From: Actinacidiphila acidipaludis
Lineage (GTDB): Bacteria > Actinomycetota > Actinomycetes > Streptomycetales > Streptomycetaceae
NCBI RefSeq assembly: GCF_019890725.1
Contig: NZ_JAINZZ010000008.1
Location: 62,001 to 126,000, forward strand
DNA length: 64,000 bases
Direction of reading: 5' to 3'
Shown here piece by piece: positions 9,701-17,504 of the stretch (its first letter is position 1; the number at the start of each line of letters is the position of its first letter). A program made the translations under genes and the position numbers. Under the pieces are notes generated by a model. It worked only from the letters and a program-made list of their open reading frames with translations. It was not told the origin of the DNA and made no database searches.

Positions 9701-9863
9701 GGAGGCCGTGCGGGTGGCTGCCCTGCTGGAGGCCAACGGCCTGAACGCCGTCCCCGCCGCGACCGCCCGCCTCACCGCCGCGATCGCCCGCTGCGAGGCC
9801 GCCGGCTTCCCCGACGCCGCGGCGACGCTCGCCGCGGTGCGGGACGGCCTTGGCACGGGGTGA
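6768..9863 (+). CDS. large TPR/helical-repeat protein coupled to the Hsp90-like gene
   Basis: 1031 residues from GTG 6768, whose GTGA overlaps the chaperone stop. The chain is almost all alpha-helical repeat: TPR-like units are visible, for example LALLAQLKLRSGEAEEALPLIHQAL, EQGAAAEEFVRLADTVA and HYQRGRCHASADAYAEALAEMERA. Around residues 545-580 a Ser/Thr/Ala-rich linker, encoded by a 24-bp DNA repeat, separates two solenoid halves. No catalytic or membrane segment is apparent. Eukaryotic Hsp90 co-chaperones are TPR proteins; the gene coupling here makes a similar role attractive, but this is inference. The reading frame is open upstream through the chaperone gene; that part is a shadow. Confidence 0.8.
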   Translation: MTDTPEAVFEALRENNERPYGRQRTVRAEELVQAAEQFDDRGALVTALFELMSAYTYAGEERKSPVVFARIVQMWDTRPEDFSEWEEHQLYWRFKWVTNALIQVPDVPLTAVERWNDEMRDRYAKAGHGLQPVHAMRHLMARHVGEAGDPAVDAAYDLWVTRPRTELSDCEACETRERALHHVAAGDDERALAEWEPVLAGEQTCLEEPHVSKANALLPLLRCGRTDEARSHHLAGYRFARGNPDMGDALGLHLEFCALSRNEGRGLEILAENRGAFATSGAPLDRLGFLTGVEVLLARLATEGHDALAVAGPPGREWTVDELLRHVRGEANALAAAFDARNGTPAVSRRRAARLGQQVLMDVPLALGLRAAAAVPVVTARPPRSEASGTVIGAVPDSFVELVARARELTVVGRPDADVLWDRIRALTEDAGHAHDEAAGPEIVLRAELTEREAFQGFEDEDWPRARAVMLRAAELFEEAGARDRAAAARARAATALAAAAEEADSPSADDLATARTELDAELQLMSELLATTRADATDGSPLGSATASSTGAATASSTGSATASAAGPASGTATSPACGAATRPAAPEHDRYLAVLQCDAMLTSHALVAELPEPSAAVVEAFEASVERLLAESERLESPSRASAARQYAANIAARRGRFDDAVRDLTVALELVEGAGQPWRTPRPLALLAQLKLRSGEAEEALPLIHQALSTVARWPDPSLSLGPFHALLGHASHALGDTSGAVRHLSEAADRLDREGAEQHAAEVRLELADVLEGDGRGADAVAVLESAVLGDTSGLDHRLVAQIRLNLARSLAALGEQGAAAEEFVRLADTVATWQDDRFTHTMVACEAAGALAKAGMREAAAAAYERAVAAHAEAPRPHHMVSMMREFARLAVAGEEGAGLPEALEHLARADAVIATVPEDGGDFAHWYHRGAVHYQRGRCHASADAYAEALAEMERAVTAYEAGGREGERPRAEAVRVAALLEANGLNAVPAATARLTAAIARCEAAGFPDAAATLAAVRDGLGTG
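8403..8462 (+). repeat. 24-bp tandem repeat encoding a Ser/Thr/Ala linker
   Basis: Two and a half near-identical 24-bp units (8403-8426, 8427-8450, 8451-8462) inside the TPR gene, each encoding about ATASSTGx. It keeps the reading frame and probably expands or contracts by slippage. Confidence 0.8.
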
Positions 9864-9900
9864 CGCCGAGGCACACCTCGGGCCGCAGCCGTCCGTCCGC

Positions 9901-9933
9901 CGCCGACCCGCACGCCCGCCGGGCGGGTCGGCG
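9901..9933. terminator. bidirectional stem-loop terminator
   Basis: Perfect 11-bp stem (9901-9911 pairing with 9923-9933) with an 11-base loop, between the convergent ends of the TPR gene and the Mut7-C gene. No U-tract on either side, which is normal for Streptomyces terminators. Confidence 0.6.
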
Positions 9934-9998
9934 GTCCGGCGGCGGTACCGGCCCGCGCGAGCACGGCCTTCGGCAGTGCGGCGGCGTCAGCCCCTGCG

Positions 9999-10766
9999 TC
10001 AGCCAGTGCGGCGGCCCGTGTCCGTAGCCGGCCCGGCGGGCGAGCCGTAGGCGCGGAGGGCACGGTCGACGACGGCCTGCAGGGTCGCGTGGTGGGCGCC
10101 CTTCCAGTAGACGCGGGAGCAGCCCGTGCACTGGGCGAACACGTCGTAGGAACGCTGCGTGCCGCCTTCGAGGCGGTCCTGGACGTCGTCCTTGTCGGCC
10201 TGCGTCAGCGGGCCGTTGCATGCGACGCAGCGGGTCCACGGCGCGAGGTCGGGGGCGAACCGCTGGAGCACGTCGTCGAGTTGCTCCTCCGGGCGGTCGC
10301 TGTAGACATAGGCCCCGGCCCACAGCTCGCGGCGGCGCAGCAGTCCGCGGTCCCGCGAGAGCATGACCCGCTTCTCGCGGGCGGACCGGGCGGCCAGCGC
10401 CGGGTCGCCGATGTCCTCGTTGAGATAGGCCGCGTCGACGCCGAGCAGCCGCAACCGCCGGGCGAGCGTGCCCAGATGCACGTCCAGCAGGAACCGCAAC
10501 GGCGCGCCCGGCACCTGCTGCGGCCGGACCACCGCGTGCACGCCGATGTGCTCGCCGTCGGCGGGGACGTGGGCGACGGCGGCCTCGCGGCCGTCCACGG
10601 TGAGTCGGCCCACCTCGGTGAGCGGGATGCCCAGTGACTCCACGACGTGGCCGAGCGACGAACTGCCGTCGGTGACGACCTCGCCCGCCTCGGCGTGGCG
10701 ACGCTCGGCGGGCACGAACACGTGCAGTTCGGGGGGCACGGTGACGGTGATGCGTGGTCGGCTCAC
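9999..10766 (-). CDS. Mut7-C RNase domain protein with N-terminal ubiquitin-like domain
   Basis: 255 residues. Residues 1-90 (start RITVTVPPELHVFVPAERRH) fit the Mut7-C ubiquitin/ThiS-like domain. Residues about 93-240 are the Mut7-C domain, a PIN-like fold with FLLDVHLGTLARRLRLLGVDA and acidic residues in SRDRGLL, followed by a zinc ribbon of CVAC (about 178) and CTGC (about 210). The family is named after the nematode exonuclease MUT-7; bacterial members are little studied but have the acidic residues of a PIN-type nuclease. Confidence 0.85.
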   Translation of the reverse strand: MSRPRITVTVPPELHVFVPAERRHAEAGEVVTDGSSSLGHVVESLGIPLTEVGRLTVDGREAAVAHVPADGEHIGVHAVVRPQQVPGAPLRFLLDVHLGTLARRLRLLGVDAAYLNEDIGDPALAARSAREKRVMLSRDRGLLRRRELWAGAYVYSDRPEEQLDDVLQRFAPDLAPWTRCVACNGPLTQADKDDVQDRLEGGTQRSYDVFAQCTGCSRVYWKGAHHATLQAVVDRALRAYGSPAGPATDTGRRTG

Positions 10767-10847
10767 GGCCTCAGCATGCCATCGGCACGCACCCGCGGAC
10801 CACGCGTTTCCGCGCCGGTCCCGAGCCCCGGCCGGCCCGCCCGGGTC

Positions 10848-11315
10848 TCAGCGCTCGGCGACGTCGCCGAGGACCGGTTTGACGTCCAGGACCGGGGTGC
10901 CGTCCAGCGCCTCCAGGCCGCTGACGCGGAGCCGGGCGCCGTCCGGGTCGACGCCGAGGACCCGGACCCGGTGCAGGCCGATGGGGTTCGGCCGGTCAGG
11001 GGAGCGGGTGCTGAAGACGCCCTGTTCCGGGCGGGAGGCGTCGCCGCGCGGGTGCACGGTCAGCCGGGTGCGGTCGGCGCGGTCCAGCCAGGTGAGCAGC
11101 AGGACGTCGCTGCCGGGGGTGAGGTCGCGCAGGGCGGGCCGGTAGGCGGGGTCGAAGACCAGCCAGGCGTCGGGCGCCCCCTCGTCGCCCTGCCGCGGCG
11201 CGTCGGCCCGGTCGGCCAGCGGGGACTCCACCCGGCCGACGGGCACCACGGGGAAGGAGGTGCCCGCCTGCCCCCCGGCGGCATCGGGCGGTGTCCCGGG
11301 GTGCTCTCGCGTCAT
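10848..11315 (-). CDS. trmO: tRNA (N6-threonylcarbamoyl-A37) methyltransferase TrmO
   Basis: 155 residues matching the TsaA/TrmO (UPF0066) fold. It has FPVVPVGRVESPL at the start, the signature STRSPDRPNPIGLHRV (about 100-115) and the closing GTPVLDVKP. TrmO is a SAM-dependent beta-barrel enzyme that N6-methylates t6A37 of certain tRNAs. Length is normal for the actinobacterial single-domain form. It stands alone with a short 5' region. Confidence 0.88.
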   Translation of the reverse strand: MTREHPGTPPDAAGGQAGTSFPVVPVGRVESPLADRADAPRQGDEGAPDAWLVFDPAYRPALRDLTPGSDVLLLTWLDRADRTRLTVHPRGDASRPEQGVFSTRSPDRPNPIGLHRVRVLGVDPDGARLRVSGLEALDGTPVLDVKPVLGDVAER

Positions 11316-11454
11316 GCACGGCCTCCTGCGGTGTCGGTCCCGAGCCTAGATGCGCACGCGCGGCCCCGCAGTGGTTCTCGGGGACCCCACCTGCACTCCG
11401 CGCGTGCGACCCGGCCTCACGGGCGGTCCGGCCCCACAACCGTGGCCTGCATCC

Positions 11455-12267
11455 TCAGAGGTCGTAGCTGACGGTGACCGGCGCGTGGTCGGACCAGCGC
11501 AGGTCGTAGGAGGCGGCCCGCTCGACGACGGCGGTGGTCGCGGTCTTCGCCAGGCGCGGGGTGGCCACCTGGTAGTCGATGCGCCAGCCGCTGTCGTTGT
11601 CGAAGGCCTTGCCGCGGTAGGACCACCACGAGTACGGGCCGGTGGTCTCCGGGTGCAGGTCGCGGACGACGTCCCGCCAGGCGTCGGGGGCCAGTACCCG
11701 GGACATCCAGGCGCGCTCCTCGGGCAGGAACCCGGCGGACTTCTGGTTGGCGCGCCAGTTCCTCAGGTCCACCTCCTGGTGCGCGATGTTCCAGTCGCCG
11801 CACACGACCGCGTGCCCGTCGGCGTCCCCGGCCGTCCGGTCGAGGGTCGCGGTCAGGTGCTGGTGGAAGGCGTCCATGAAGCGGTACTTCTCGTCCTGCC
11901 GTTCGGTGCCGACCTCACCGGAGGGCAGGTACAGGCTGCCGACGGTCACGGTGGTACCGGCGTGCGGCAGGTCGATCTCCAGGTACCGGCCGGACGCGTC
12001 GAACTCCGCCGCGCCGAACCCGACACGCACCGCGACCGGCTCGCGCCGGCTCAGCACCGAGACGCCCGCGCGGCCCTTGGCGGCGGCCGGCGCGTGGTAG
12101 GCGTACCAGCCGGCCGGCGCGCGCAGTTCGGCGGAGAGCTGGTCGGGCTCGGCCCGGACCTCCTGGAGGCAGATCACGTCGGCGGAGGTGGTGTCCAGCC
12201 AGGGCAGGAAGCCCTTCTTGCCGGCGGCGCGCAGGCCGTTGACGTTCACGGTGGTGACGGTGAGCAT
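11455..12267 (-). CDS. xthA: exodeoxyribonuclease III
   Basis: 270 residues of the endonuclease/exonuclease/phosphatase fold. Metal and catalytic motifs are in place: NVNGLRAA (Asn near 9), CLQEV (Glu about 36), GDWNIAHQEVDLRNW (about 153), WRIDYQ (Asp about 229) and WSDHAPV (His about 262). Role: AP endonuclease and 3' repair exonuclease in base-excision repair. Monocistronic, divergent from the downstream acetyltransferase. Confidence 0.93.
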   Translation of the reverse strand: MLTVTTVNVNGLRAAGKKGFLPWLDTTSADVICLQEVRAEPDQLSAELRAPAGWYAYHAPAAAKGRAGVSVLSRREPVAVRVGFGAAEFDASGRYLEIDLPHAGTTVTVGSLYLPSGEVGTERQDEKYRFMDAFHQHLTATLDRTAGDADGHAVVCGDWNIAHQEVDLRNWRANQKSAGFLPEERAWMSRVLAPDAWRDVVRDLHPETTGPYSWWSYRGKAFDNDSGWRIDYQVATPRLAKTATTAVVERAASYDLRWSDHAPVTVSYDL

Positions 12268-12328
12268 CCCTGGACCCTACCCGGGCCGGATCGCGGGCTC
12301 ATGACCGCACGCACGTACGATGGTGACC

Positions 12329-12805
12329 GTGGAGATCAGAACGACCCGTTTCGACCACCCCGACGCTATGAAGCTCAACGACCTCGTGCAGCTGGAGTAC
12401 GTCAGCCGCTACGGGGACGGCGACCTGACGGAGATGGCCGCCGCGCACTTCGACCCGCCGCGGGGCCTGTACCTGCTGGTCTACGACGCCGACGGCACGC
12501 CGGTGGCCAGCGGCGGCTGGCGCGCCCAGGACGCCTCGCCCGAGGGGTTCGAGGACGGCGACGCGGAGATCAAGCGGATGTTCGTGGTGGCCGAGGCGCG
12601 CGGGCGCGGGCTGGCCCGGCGGCTGCTCGCCGAGCTGGAGGCGAGCGCGGCGGCCGCGGGCAGGACCCGCATGGTGCTGGAGACGGGTTCGAAGCAGCCC
12701 GAGGCCATCCGGCTGTACGAGACGTCGGGCTACACCCCGGTGGAGAAGTTCGGCTACTACCGGCACCACGAGACGTCCCTGTGCATGGGCAAGCCCCTCG
12801 GCTGA
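12329..12805 (+). CDS. GNAT-family N-acetyltransferase
   Basis: 158 residues from GTG 12329 (an ATG three codons upstream at 12320 is possible). It contains the acetyl-CoA loop RGRGLARRLLAELE, preceded by IKRMFVVAEA, and the C-terminal EAIRLYETSGYTPVEKFG typical of single-domain GNATs. The acceptor is unknown. Confidence 0.85.
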   Translation: MEIRTTRFDHPDAMKLNDLVQLEYVSRYGDGDLTEMAAAHFDPPRGLYLLVYDADGTPVASGGWRAQDASPEGFEDGDAEIKRMFVVAEARGRGLARRLLAELEASAAAAGRTRMVLETGSKQPEAIRLYETSGYTPVEKFGYYRHHETSLCMGKPLG

Positions 12806-12845
12806 ACCGGCCGGTGGCCGACCCCGACGGCCCCCGCGGCCCGCG

Positions 12846-13115
12846 CTATCGGCGGCGGCGTCTTCGGGCGTAGCCCGCGTACAGCCCGCACAGGATGCCG
12901 ACGACGAAGGTGATCAGCAGCGCCCCCCACAGGGGCATGGTGACCACCGGGATCAGCACCCTGATCCGGACGTCGTGGGTGTTCTCGAAGATGAAGATCA
13001 GGGCGAGGATCGCCAGGACGAGCACGACGACGCGGCCCGGCGTCAGCATGTCGCGCACGGTCCAGCGCTGAGCCGTACCCGGAGGCGTCCCGCCGGTCCC
13101 TGCGGTTCCGCTCAT
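12846..13115 (-). CDS. LapA-family membrane protein
   Basis: 89 residues from ATG 13115, preceded by GAAGG. Two transmembrane helices are clear: VVVLVLAILALIFIFENT (about 30-47) and WGALLITFVVGILCGLYAGY (about 63-82), followed by a basic tail. The order helix, ENT motif, helix, Arg-rich end matches the LapA (DUF1049) family of lipopolysaccharide-assembly-like proteins, which in Gram-positives have no assigned role. Longer starts add a basic region without recognisable signal. Confidence 0.8.
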   Translation of the reverse strand: MSGTAGTGGTPPGTAQRWTVRDMLTPGRVVVLVLAILALIFIFENTHDVRIRVLIPVVTMPLWGALLITFVVGILCGLYAGYARRRRRR

Positions 13116-13225
13116 CGCCTTCACCCGCTCTCGCTCGCCCCGCATCGCCGACGGCTCGTCCCCGGACCGCTCGGTGGCAGGGCCGTCCTGACCCCATGAT
13201 CGGCGTGGTCGGGCGCACGCGGGCT

Positions 13226-13244
13226 CCCGGACGGTCCGTCCGGG
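13226..13244 (-). terminator. stem-loop after the M14 carboxypeptidase gene
   Basis: 8-bp perfect stem (CCCGGACG / CGTCCGGG) with a 3-base loop about 40 bases beyond the M14 stop on the minus strand. Confidence 0.45.
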
Positions 13245-13285
13245 TGACGCCCGCACCGGGGCGGGCCGGAGCGGCACGGAACCGC

Positions 13286-14527
13286 TCAGGTGCACAGTTC
13301 CTCGTACACCGCCAGCACGCTGCGGGCCTGCTGCTCGACCTGGTCCTCGACCGGCACCCAGCGCGGCCGGTAGGCCGACTCGTACGCCGCGCACCACTGG
13401 TCGACCAGGCGCGTGACGGCGGGGACGTCGGCGATGCGGCGCAGCATGGCGGCCGCGCGCAGCGGGATGCGCTGCGCGTAGACCTGGATGCTGGTGACGC
13501 GGGCGGTCGTCATCGGCGGCAGCGGCGCCGCGTCCGGCGGGCGCACGGCCGGGTCCCACTCGGCGCTCAGCTGCGGTCCGATGCCGACGAGTTCCCGCAC
13601 GGTGCGCAGCATCGGGCTGTCGGCGCCGATCAGCCGCGGGTCGATGCGGTCCAGCACGCGCGCCACCGTCGGCAGGTCGCGGCGCAGGGCGGCGCCGGCG
13701 GCGCGGAGGGCGTGGTCGGGGTCGGGGTGCGGCGTGGTGTCGGCGCTGCGGTCGCACGCCCACATCGGCACCTCGACGATGGCCGTGACGCCGTCGTAGC
13801 GCTGGGCGTGGGCCCAGGTGGAGTGGGCGCCGTCACCGGCCGCGAGGTCGTCCCCGGGCGGCATCACGTAGACCCCGGGCCCCGGGCTCGGCCACTGGAA
13901 CGCGTCGGACGAGCCGCTCTCCAGCGGGATGTCCAGCTCGGCCGCGGACTTGCCGATCCGCTCGGGCACGCCCGGCACGTCGCTGGTGAGCTGGACGAAA
14001 CTGCCGCCGACGTCGATGCCGTGCAGCGAGCACTGCAGGACCGGCCGGAGACCGTCGAGCACGCCCAGCAGGGCGCGGGTCTCGGGCAGGGCCGGGCAGA
14101 GCGGGGCGGCGTCGTCGTGCGGCAGCCACTCGGGCTGCTCCGCGGCGCACGGCCGGAAGAAGTGCTCGTAGTGTCCGCGCAGGGTGTAAGGACCGGACAG
14201 CCAGGGCTCGTTGAGCACCGCGCCGTCGGGGTCGATGCACAGCAGGAAGTGCCAGGTGCTGCCGTCGTCCGCGCCGCGTTCGCGGATCTCGGCCATCTGG
14301 GCGGCCAGCCGCAGGACCGTCGCACCGCCTATCGCGGCCTCGTTGGCGTGCGGACCCGCCACCACCAGGACGTTGCGCGTCCCGTGCCCGACCGTCAGCA
14401 TCAGCAGCGGCCGTCCCGCCCGCGATCGGCCGACCTCACGCAGCCGGCACAACCGGGGGTACCTCATGGTCAACACCCGAGCACCGTCGGTCACTTCGGC
14501 GGTGGTCGGATAGCGCTGTCTCGTCAC
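13286..14527 (-). CDS. M14-family zinc carboxypeptidase
   Basis: 413 residues from GTG 14527, which has GGGGGA six bases upstream; the ATG at 14575 has none. Zinc ligands fit M14: HANE (His about 60, Glu about 63) and a third His in CSLHGIDVGG (about 168), with the catalytic Glu in AIVEVPMW (about 255). No signal peptide is evident, so it may be cytoplasmic. M14 enzymes remove C-terminal residues from peptides, including cell-wall peptides; the exact substrate is not deducible. The C-terminal 120 residues extend beyond the catalytic core. Confidence 0.85.
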   Translation of the reverse strand: MTRQRYPTTAEVTDGARVLTMRYPRLCRLREVGRSRAGRPLLMLTVGHGTRNVLVVAGPHANEAAIGGATVLRLAAQMAEIRERGADDGSTWHFLLCIDPDGAVLNEPWLSGPYTLRGHYEHFFRPCAAEQPEWLPHDDAAPLCPALPETRALLGVLDGLRPVLQCSLHGIDVGGSFVQLTSDVPGVPERIGKSAAELDIPLESGSSDAFQWPSPGPGVYVMPPGDDLAAGDGAHSTWAHAQRYDGVTAIVEVPMWACDRSADTTPHPDPDHALRAAGAALRRDLPTVARVLDRIDPRLIGADSPMLRTVRELVGIGPQLSAEWDPAVRPPDAAPLPPMTTARVTSIQVYAQRIPLRAAAMLRRIADVPAVTRLVDQWCAAYESAYRPRWVPVEDQVEQQARSVLAVYEELCT

Positions 14528-14595
14528 CGCAATCCCCCAGGAGCCGGGGCGTGGTCCACGTCCCGGCCGCATCACGACATCGAGTGGGTTCCGTT

Positions 14596-14625
14596 AGTAG
14601 GTCACGGCGTCGGTTGAGGTGTCAA
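14596..14625 (-). promoter_or_regulatory. candidate sigma70-type promoter of the M14 gene
   Basis: Minus strand: consensus -35 TTGACA (14625-14620), 18-base spacer, -10 CCTACT (14601-14596). It lies about 70 bases upstream of the M14 GTG. The -10 is weak; TACTAA two bases further on is an alternative with a long spacer. Confidence 0.4.
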
Positions 14626-15431
14626 CGGTGCTACCGCGACCTTTCGCGGGCGCGATGACACCTGGCCGGAGGGCCGGCCGATGGGTCCGCCGTCGCGGTC
14701 CGGCGGGAGCGCAGGCCGGGGCACGGCGGCCCGCGTCCGTGCGTATGTGCGATACGCCGACCAGGTGAGGGGCCCGCGACCGGCCCGCCGACCGCCCGCG
14801 CGGCACCGGCGGGGCGCGGCGACGTGCGCGCACGCCGTACGGAACCCGCAGGCGCCGGACCTGCGGCAGCGGCCTGCGGCATATGCCACGACGGCCCGAA
14901 CGATCGTGCGCACAGGGCGTCCGGGCAGCTCACGCCGGTGACACGGAGGCGGCCGCACACTCCTGTGCCGGAGCGGACGGCGTACAAGAGCTCAGCCAGA
15001 ACGATGACCGCGACTGCCCCAGCAGCGGTACGCAAGGGGCGCGGACCGTTGCCGCGGGACGGTCTCGCGCCCTCGCGGGCGGCGCCGCGGACCTGCCACA
15101 CCTTCGTCACCGAGGCCGGGGCCCGCGCGTACCCGCGGGACGTCCCCGACGCCCGGCACCGTCTCCTCCCCTTCTTCCCCCGCTCCCCCCTCTCTCCCCT
15201 CCTTCCCGTGGGGCACTTCGCCCTCGAGGAGCACACCGACGAGATCGCACCGCTCGCCGCCGGCCCCCTGGACGGCACTCACGCCCGGTCGGCCCGACCG
15301 GGCGCCCACCGTTGCCGCCGCCCACCGGGGTCCCGGACAGCCCGCACCCGCTTCTTACGAAACGCGGACGGCGTCCGGCCAGGGGCCGACGACCATGGTC
15401 ACTGTCCGTGGCGGGTGTCAGACTCGGCTCC
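14626..15431. other. 800-base gene-free region
   Basis: Between the divergent M14 gene and the response-regulator gene. Open frames exist on both strands but lack a ribosome site and convincing codon bias. The only visible structure is a pyrimidine tract at 15162-15207 (one purine in 46 bases). It presumably carries the promoter of the two-component pair, which I could not place. Confidence 0.4.
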
Positions 15432-16238
15432 ATGAGCAGCGCACCCGTGCCCGCACCCCAGGCAGCCCCTCCGCCGCGTCGGCGCATCCTGGTGGTCGAC
15501 GACGATCCGACCGTCGCGGAGGTCGTCGCGGGCTACCTGGACCGGGCGGGATTCGCCGTCGACCGCGTGGCCGACGGTCCCTCCGCCGTGGCGCGGGCCG
15601 CGGCCGTCCGCCCCGACCTCGTGGTGCTGGACCTCATGCTGCCCGGCCTGGACGGCCTGGAGGTGTGCCGCCGGATACGGCAGGCCGGCCCCGTGCCGGT
15701 CGTGATGCTCACCGCGCGTGGCGACGAGGACGACCGGATCCTCGGGCTGGAGGTCGGCGCCGACGACTACGTCACGAAGCCGTTCAGCCCGCGCGAACTG
15801 GTGCTCCGCGTGGAGTCGGTGCTGCGGCGGGCCGGTGGCAGCCCGGCGCCGGGGCCGTGGCTGCGCTCCGGCGGGCTCGCTCTCGACCCCGCCGCCCGGC
15901 GCGCCCTGCGTGACGGTCGGGAACTCGCCCTGACCATCCGCGAGTTCGACCTGCTCGCCTTCTTCCTGCGGCACCCGGGGCGGGTGATGGGCCGCGAGGA
16001 GCTGATGCAGCGCGTGTGGGGCTGGGAGTTCGGCGACCTCTCCACGGTGACGGTCCACGTCCGGCGGCTGAGGGAGAAGATCGAGGAGGACCCGGCCCGG
16101 CCGCGGCTGATCAGCACGGTGTGGGGCGTCGGCTACCGCTTCGACCCGCCCGGCGCGGCGCAGCAGCCGCCCGACACGGCACCGGACCGCGGCCGGTCGC
16201 GGCAGGCAGCGGCGGAGGCGGGTGAGGGCGATGCGTGA
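15432..16238 (+). CDS. OmpR-family response regulator
   Basis: 268 residues from ATG 15432. Receiver domain, residues about 18-130: acidic pocket VVDDD (22-25), phospho-acceptor Asp about 67 in VVLDLMLPGLDG, Thr in MLTARGDE and Lys in YVTKPFSPREL. The C-terminal winged helix (about 145-240) has LTIREFDLLAFFLRHPGRV, recognition segment STVTVHVRRLREKI, and the closing WGVGYRF of OmpR/PhoB regulators. A 25-residue charged tail follows. The 3' end overlaps the sensor kinase. Neither ATG 15432 nor upstream GTG 15407 has a good ribosome site, so a leaderless transcript is possible. Confidence 0.9.
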   Translation: MSSAPVPAPQAAPPPRRRILVVDDDPTVAEVVAGYLDRAGFAVDRVADGPSAVARAAAVRPDLVVLDLMLPGLDGLEVCRRIRQAGPVPVVMLTARGDEDDRILGLEVGADDYVTKPFSPRELVLRVESVLRRAGGSPAPGPWLRSGGLALDPAARRALRDGRELALTIREFDLLAFFLRHPGRVMGREELMQRVWGWEFGDLSTVTVHVRRLREKIEEDPARPRLISTVWGVGYRFDPPGAAQQPPDTAPDRGRSRQAAAEAGEGDA

Positions 16239-17358
16239 CCTGGGGCTCATCGCCGCCTACGCCGCGCTCGGCGCGGCCGCGGCCGGCCTGCTCGGCACCT
16301 TCGTGCTGCGGCTCCTGCGCCACCGCTCGATGGCCCTGTCGCTCGTCGTGGTGGCGGTGGTCACTGTCGCCGCGATGCTCGCGGGCACGCTCTCGGTGGC
16401 CTGGGCGATGTTCCTGTCCGACCACGACCTGGGCGTCGTCACGACGGTGTGCGCCATCGCGGCCGTCGTCTCGCTCGGCGTCACGCTCATCCTGGGCCGG
16501 CAGGTCGTGGCGGGCAGCCGGGCGCTGGCCGCGGCGACCCGGGCGTTCGGGGACGGCGACGCGTTCGCCACGCCGGACGGCACCCCGACCGCTGAACTGG
16601 CCGAGCTGGGACGGGAACTGGAGGTCACGAGCGCCAAGCTCGCGGCGTCGCGGGAACGGGAACGGGCGCTGGAGGCGTCCCGCCGCGAACTGGTGGCCTG
16701 GATCTCGCACGACCTGCGCACACCGCTGGCCGGCCTGCGCGCCATGACCGAGGCCCTGGAGGACGGCATAGCCGACGACCCGGCCCGCTACCACCGGCAG
16801 ATCCGCGCGGAGGTCGACCGCCTCAGCGGGATGGTCGGCGACCTCTTCGAGCTCTCCCGGATCCAGGCGGGCGTGCTGGCCCTCTCCCCCACGCGGATGT
16901 CGGTGTACGACCTGGTGGGCGACGCGATCGCCGGCGCGAACCCGCTGGCCGCGGAGCACGGGGTACGGCTGGTCGGGGACGGAGTGGAGCAGGTGCCGGT
17001 GGAGGTCGACGGCCGCGAGATGACGCGGGTGCTGGCGAACCTGCTGGCCAACGCCATCCACCGCACACCCGCCGACGGCACGGTGGCCGTCTCGGCGCGT
17101 CAGGACGCGGCCTCCGGCTCCGTGGTGCTGTCCGTGTCCGACGGCTGCGGCGGCATCCCGCCGGACGACCTGCCCCGGGTCTTCGACACCGGCTGGCGCG
17201 GGACGGGCGCGCGGACGCCTCCGGCCGGCGCGGGTCTCGGCCTCGCGATCGTCCGCGGCATCGTGGAGGCGCATCACGGCCGCGCCGCCGTCCACAACAT
17301 CCCCGGCGGCTGCCGGTTCGACGTGGTGCTCCCGCCCGCCTCACCCCACCAGGCGTGA
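16222..17358 (+). CDS. sensor histidine kinase (two TM helices, HAMP, HisKA)
   Basis: 378 residues from GTG 16222 (ATG 16231 equally possible). Transmembrane helices about 8-28 and 40-62, with a third hydrophobic stretch 70-90. HAMP-like linker, then HisKA with the phospho-accepting His in WISHDLRTPLAGLRAM (about 163). The HATPase_c has N-box NLLANAIHRTP, a modified G1 VSDGCGGIPPDDLPRVFD and G2 GLGLAIVRGIVEAHHG. There is almost no extracellular loop, suggesting sensing within the membrane or cytoplasm. It overlaps the response regulator by 17 bases, making a normal two-component operon. Confidence 0.9.
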   Translation: MRAMRDLGLIAAYAALGAAAAGLLGTFVLRLLRHRSMALSLVVVAVVTVAAMLAGTLSVAWAMFLSDHDLGVVTTVCAIAAVVSLGVTLILGRQVVAGSRALAAATRAFGDGDAFATPDGTPTAELAELGRELEVTSAKLAASRERERALEASRRELVAWISHDLRTPLAGLRAMTEALEDGIADDPARYHRQIRAEVDRLSGMVGDLFELSRIQAGVLALSPTRMSVYDLVGDAIAGANPLAAEHGVRLVGDGVEQVPVEVDGREMTRVLANLLANAIHRTPADGTVAVSARQDAASGSVVLSVSDGCGGIPPDDLPRVFDTGWRGTGARTPPAGAGLGLAIVRGIVEAHHGRAAVHNIPGGCRFDVVLPPASPHQA

Positions 17359-17449
17359 CCGCTCCACGCGGCCCCCGTGCCTGATCGCCCGCGCCTGATC
17401 CCTCACGCACGACCCGTCCTGCCGAGCCATGCCTGCAATCGATGACCAT

Positions 17450-17479
17450 TTGCCTAAAGCCTTTAGGTAGACGCATAAT
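17450..17479 (+). promoter_or_regulatory. promoter of the TetR gene with embedded palindromic operator
   Basis: -35 TTGCCT (17450-17455), 18-base spacer, -10 CATAAT (17474-17479). A perfect 7-1-7 inverted repeat, CCTAAAGCCTTTAGG (17453-17467), starts inside the -35 and fills most of the spacer. It is AT-rich against a GC-rich background, the usual look of a TetR autoregulatory operator. Start codon 25 bases downstream. Confidence 0.6.
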
Positions 17480-17504
17480 CGATTTCGGTACGAGAGGAGG
17501 GCCG

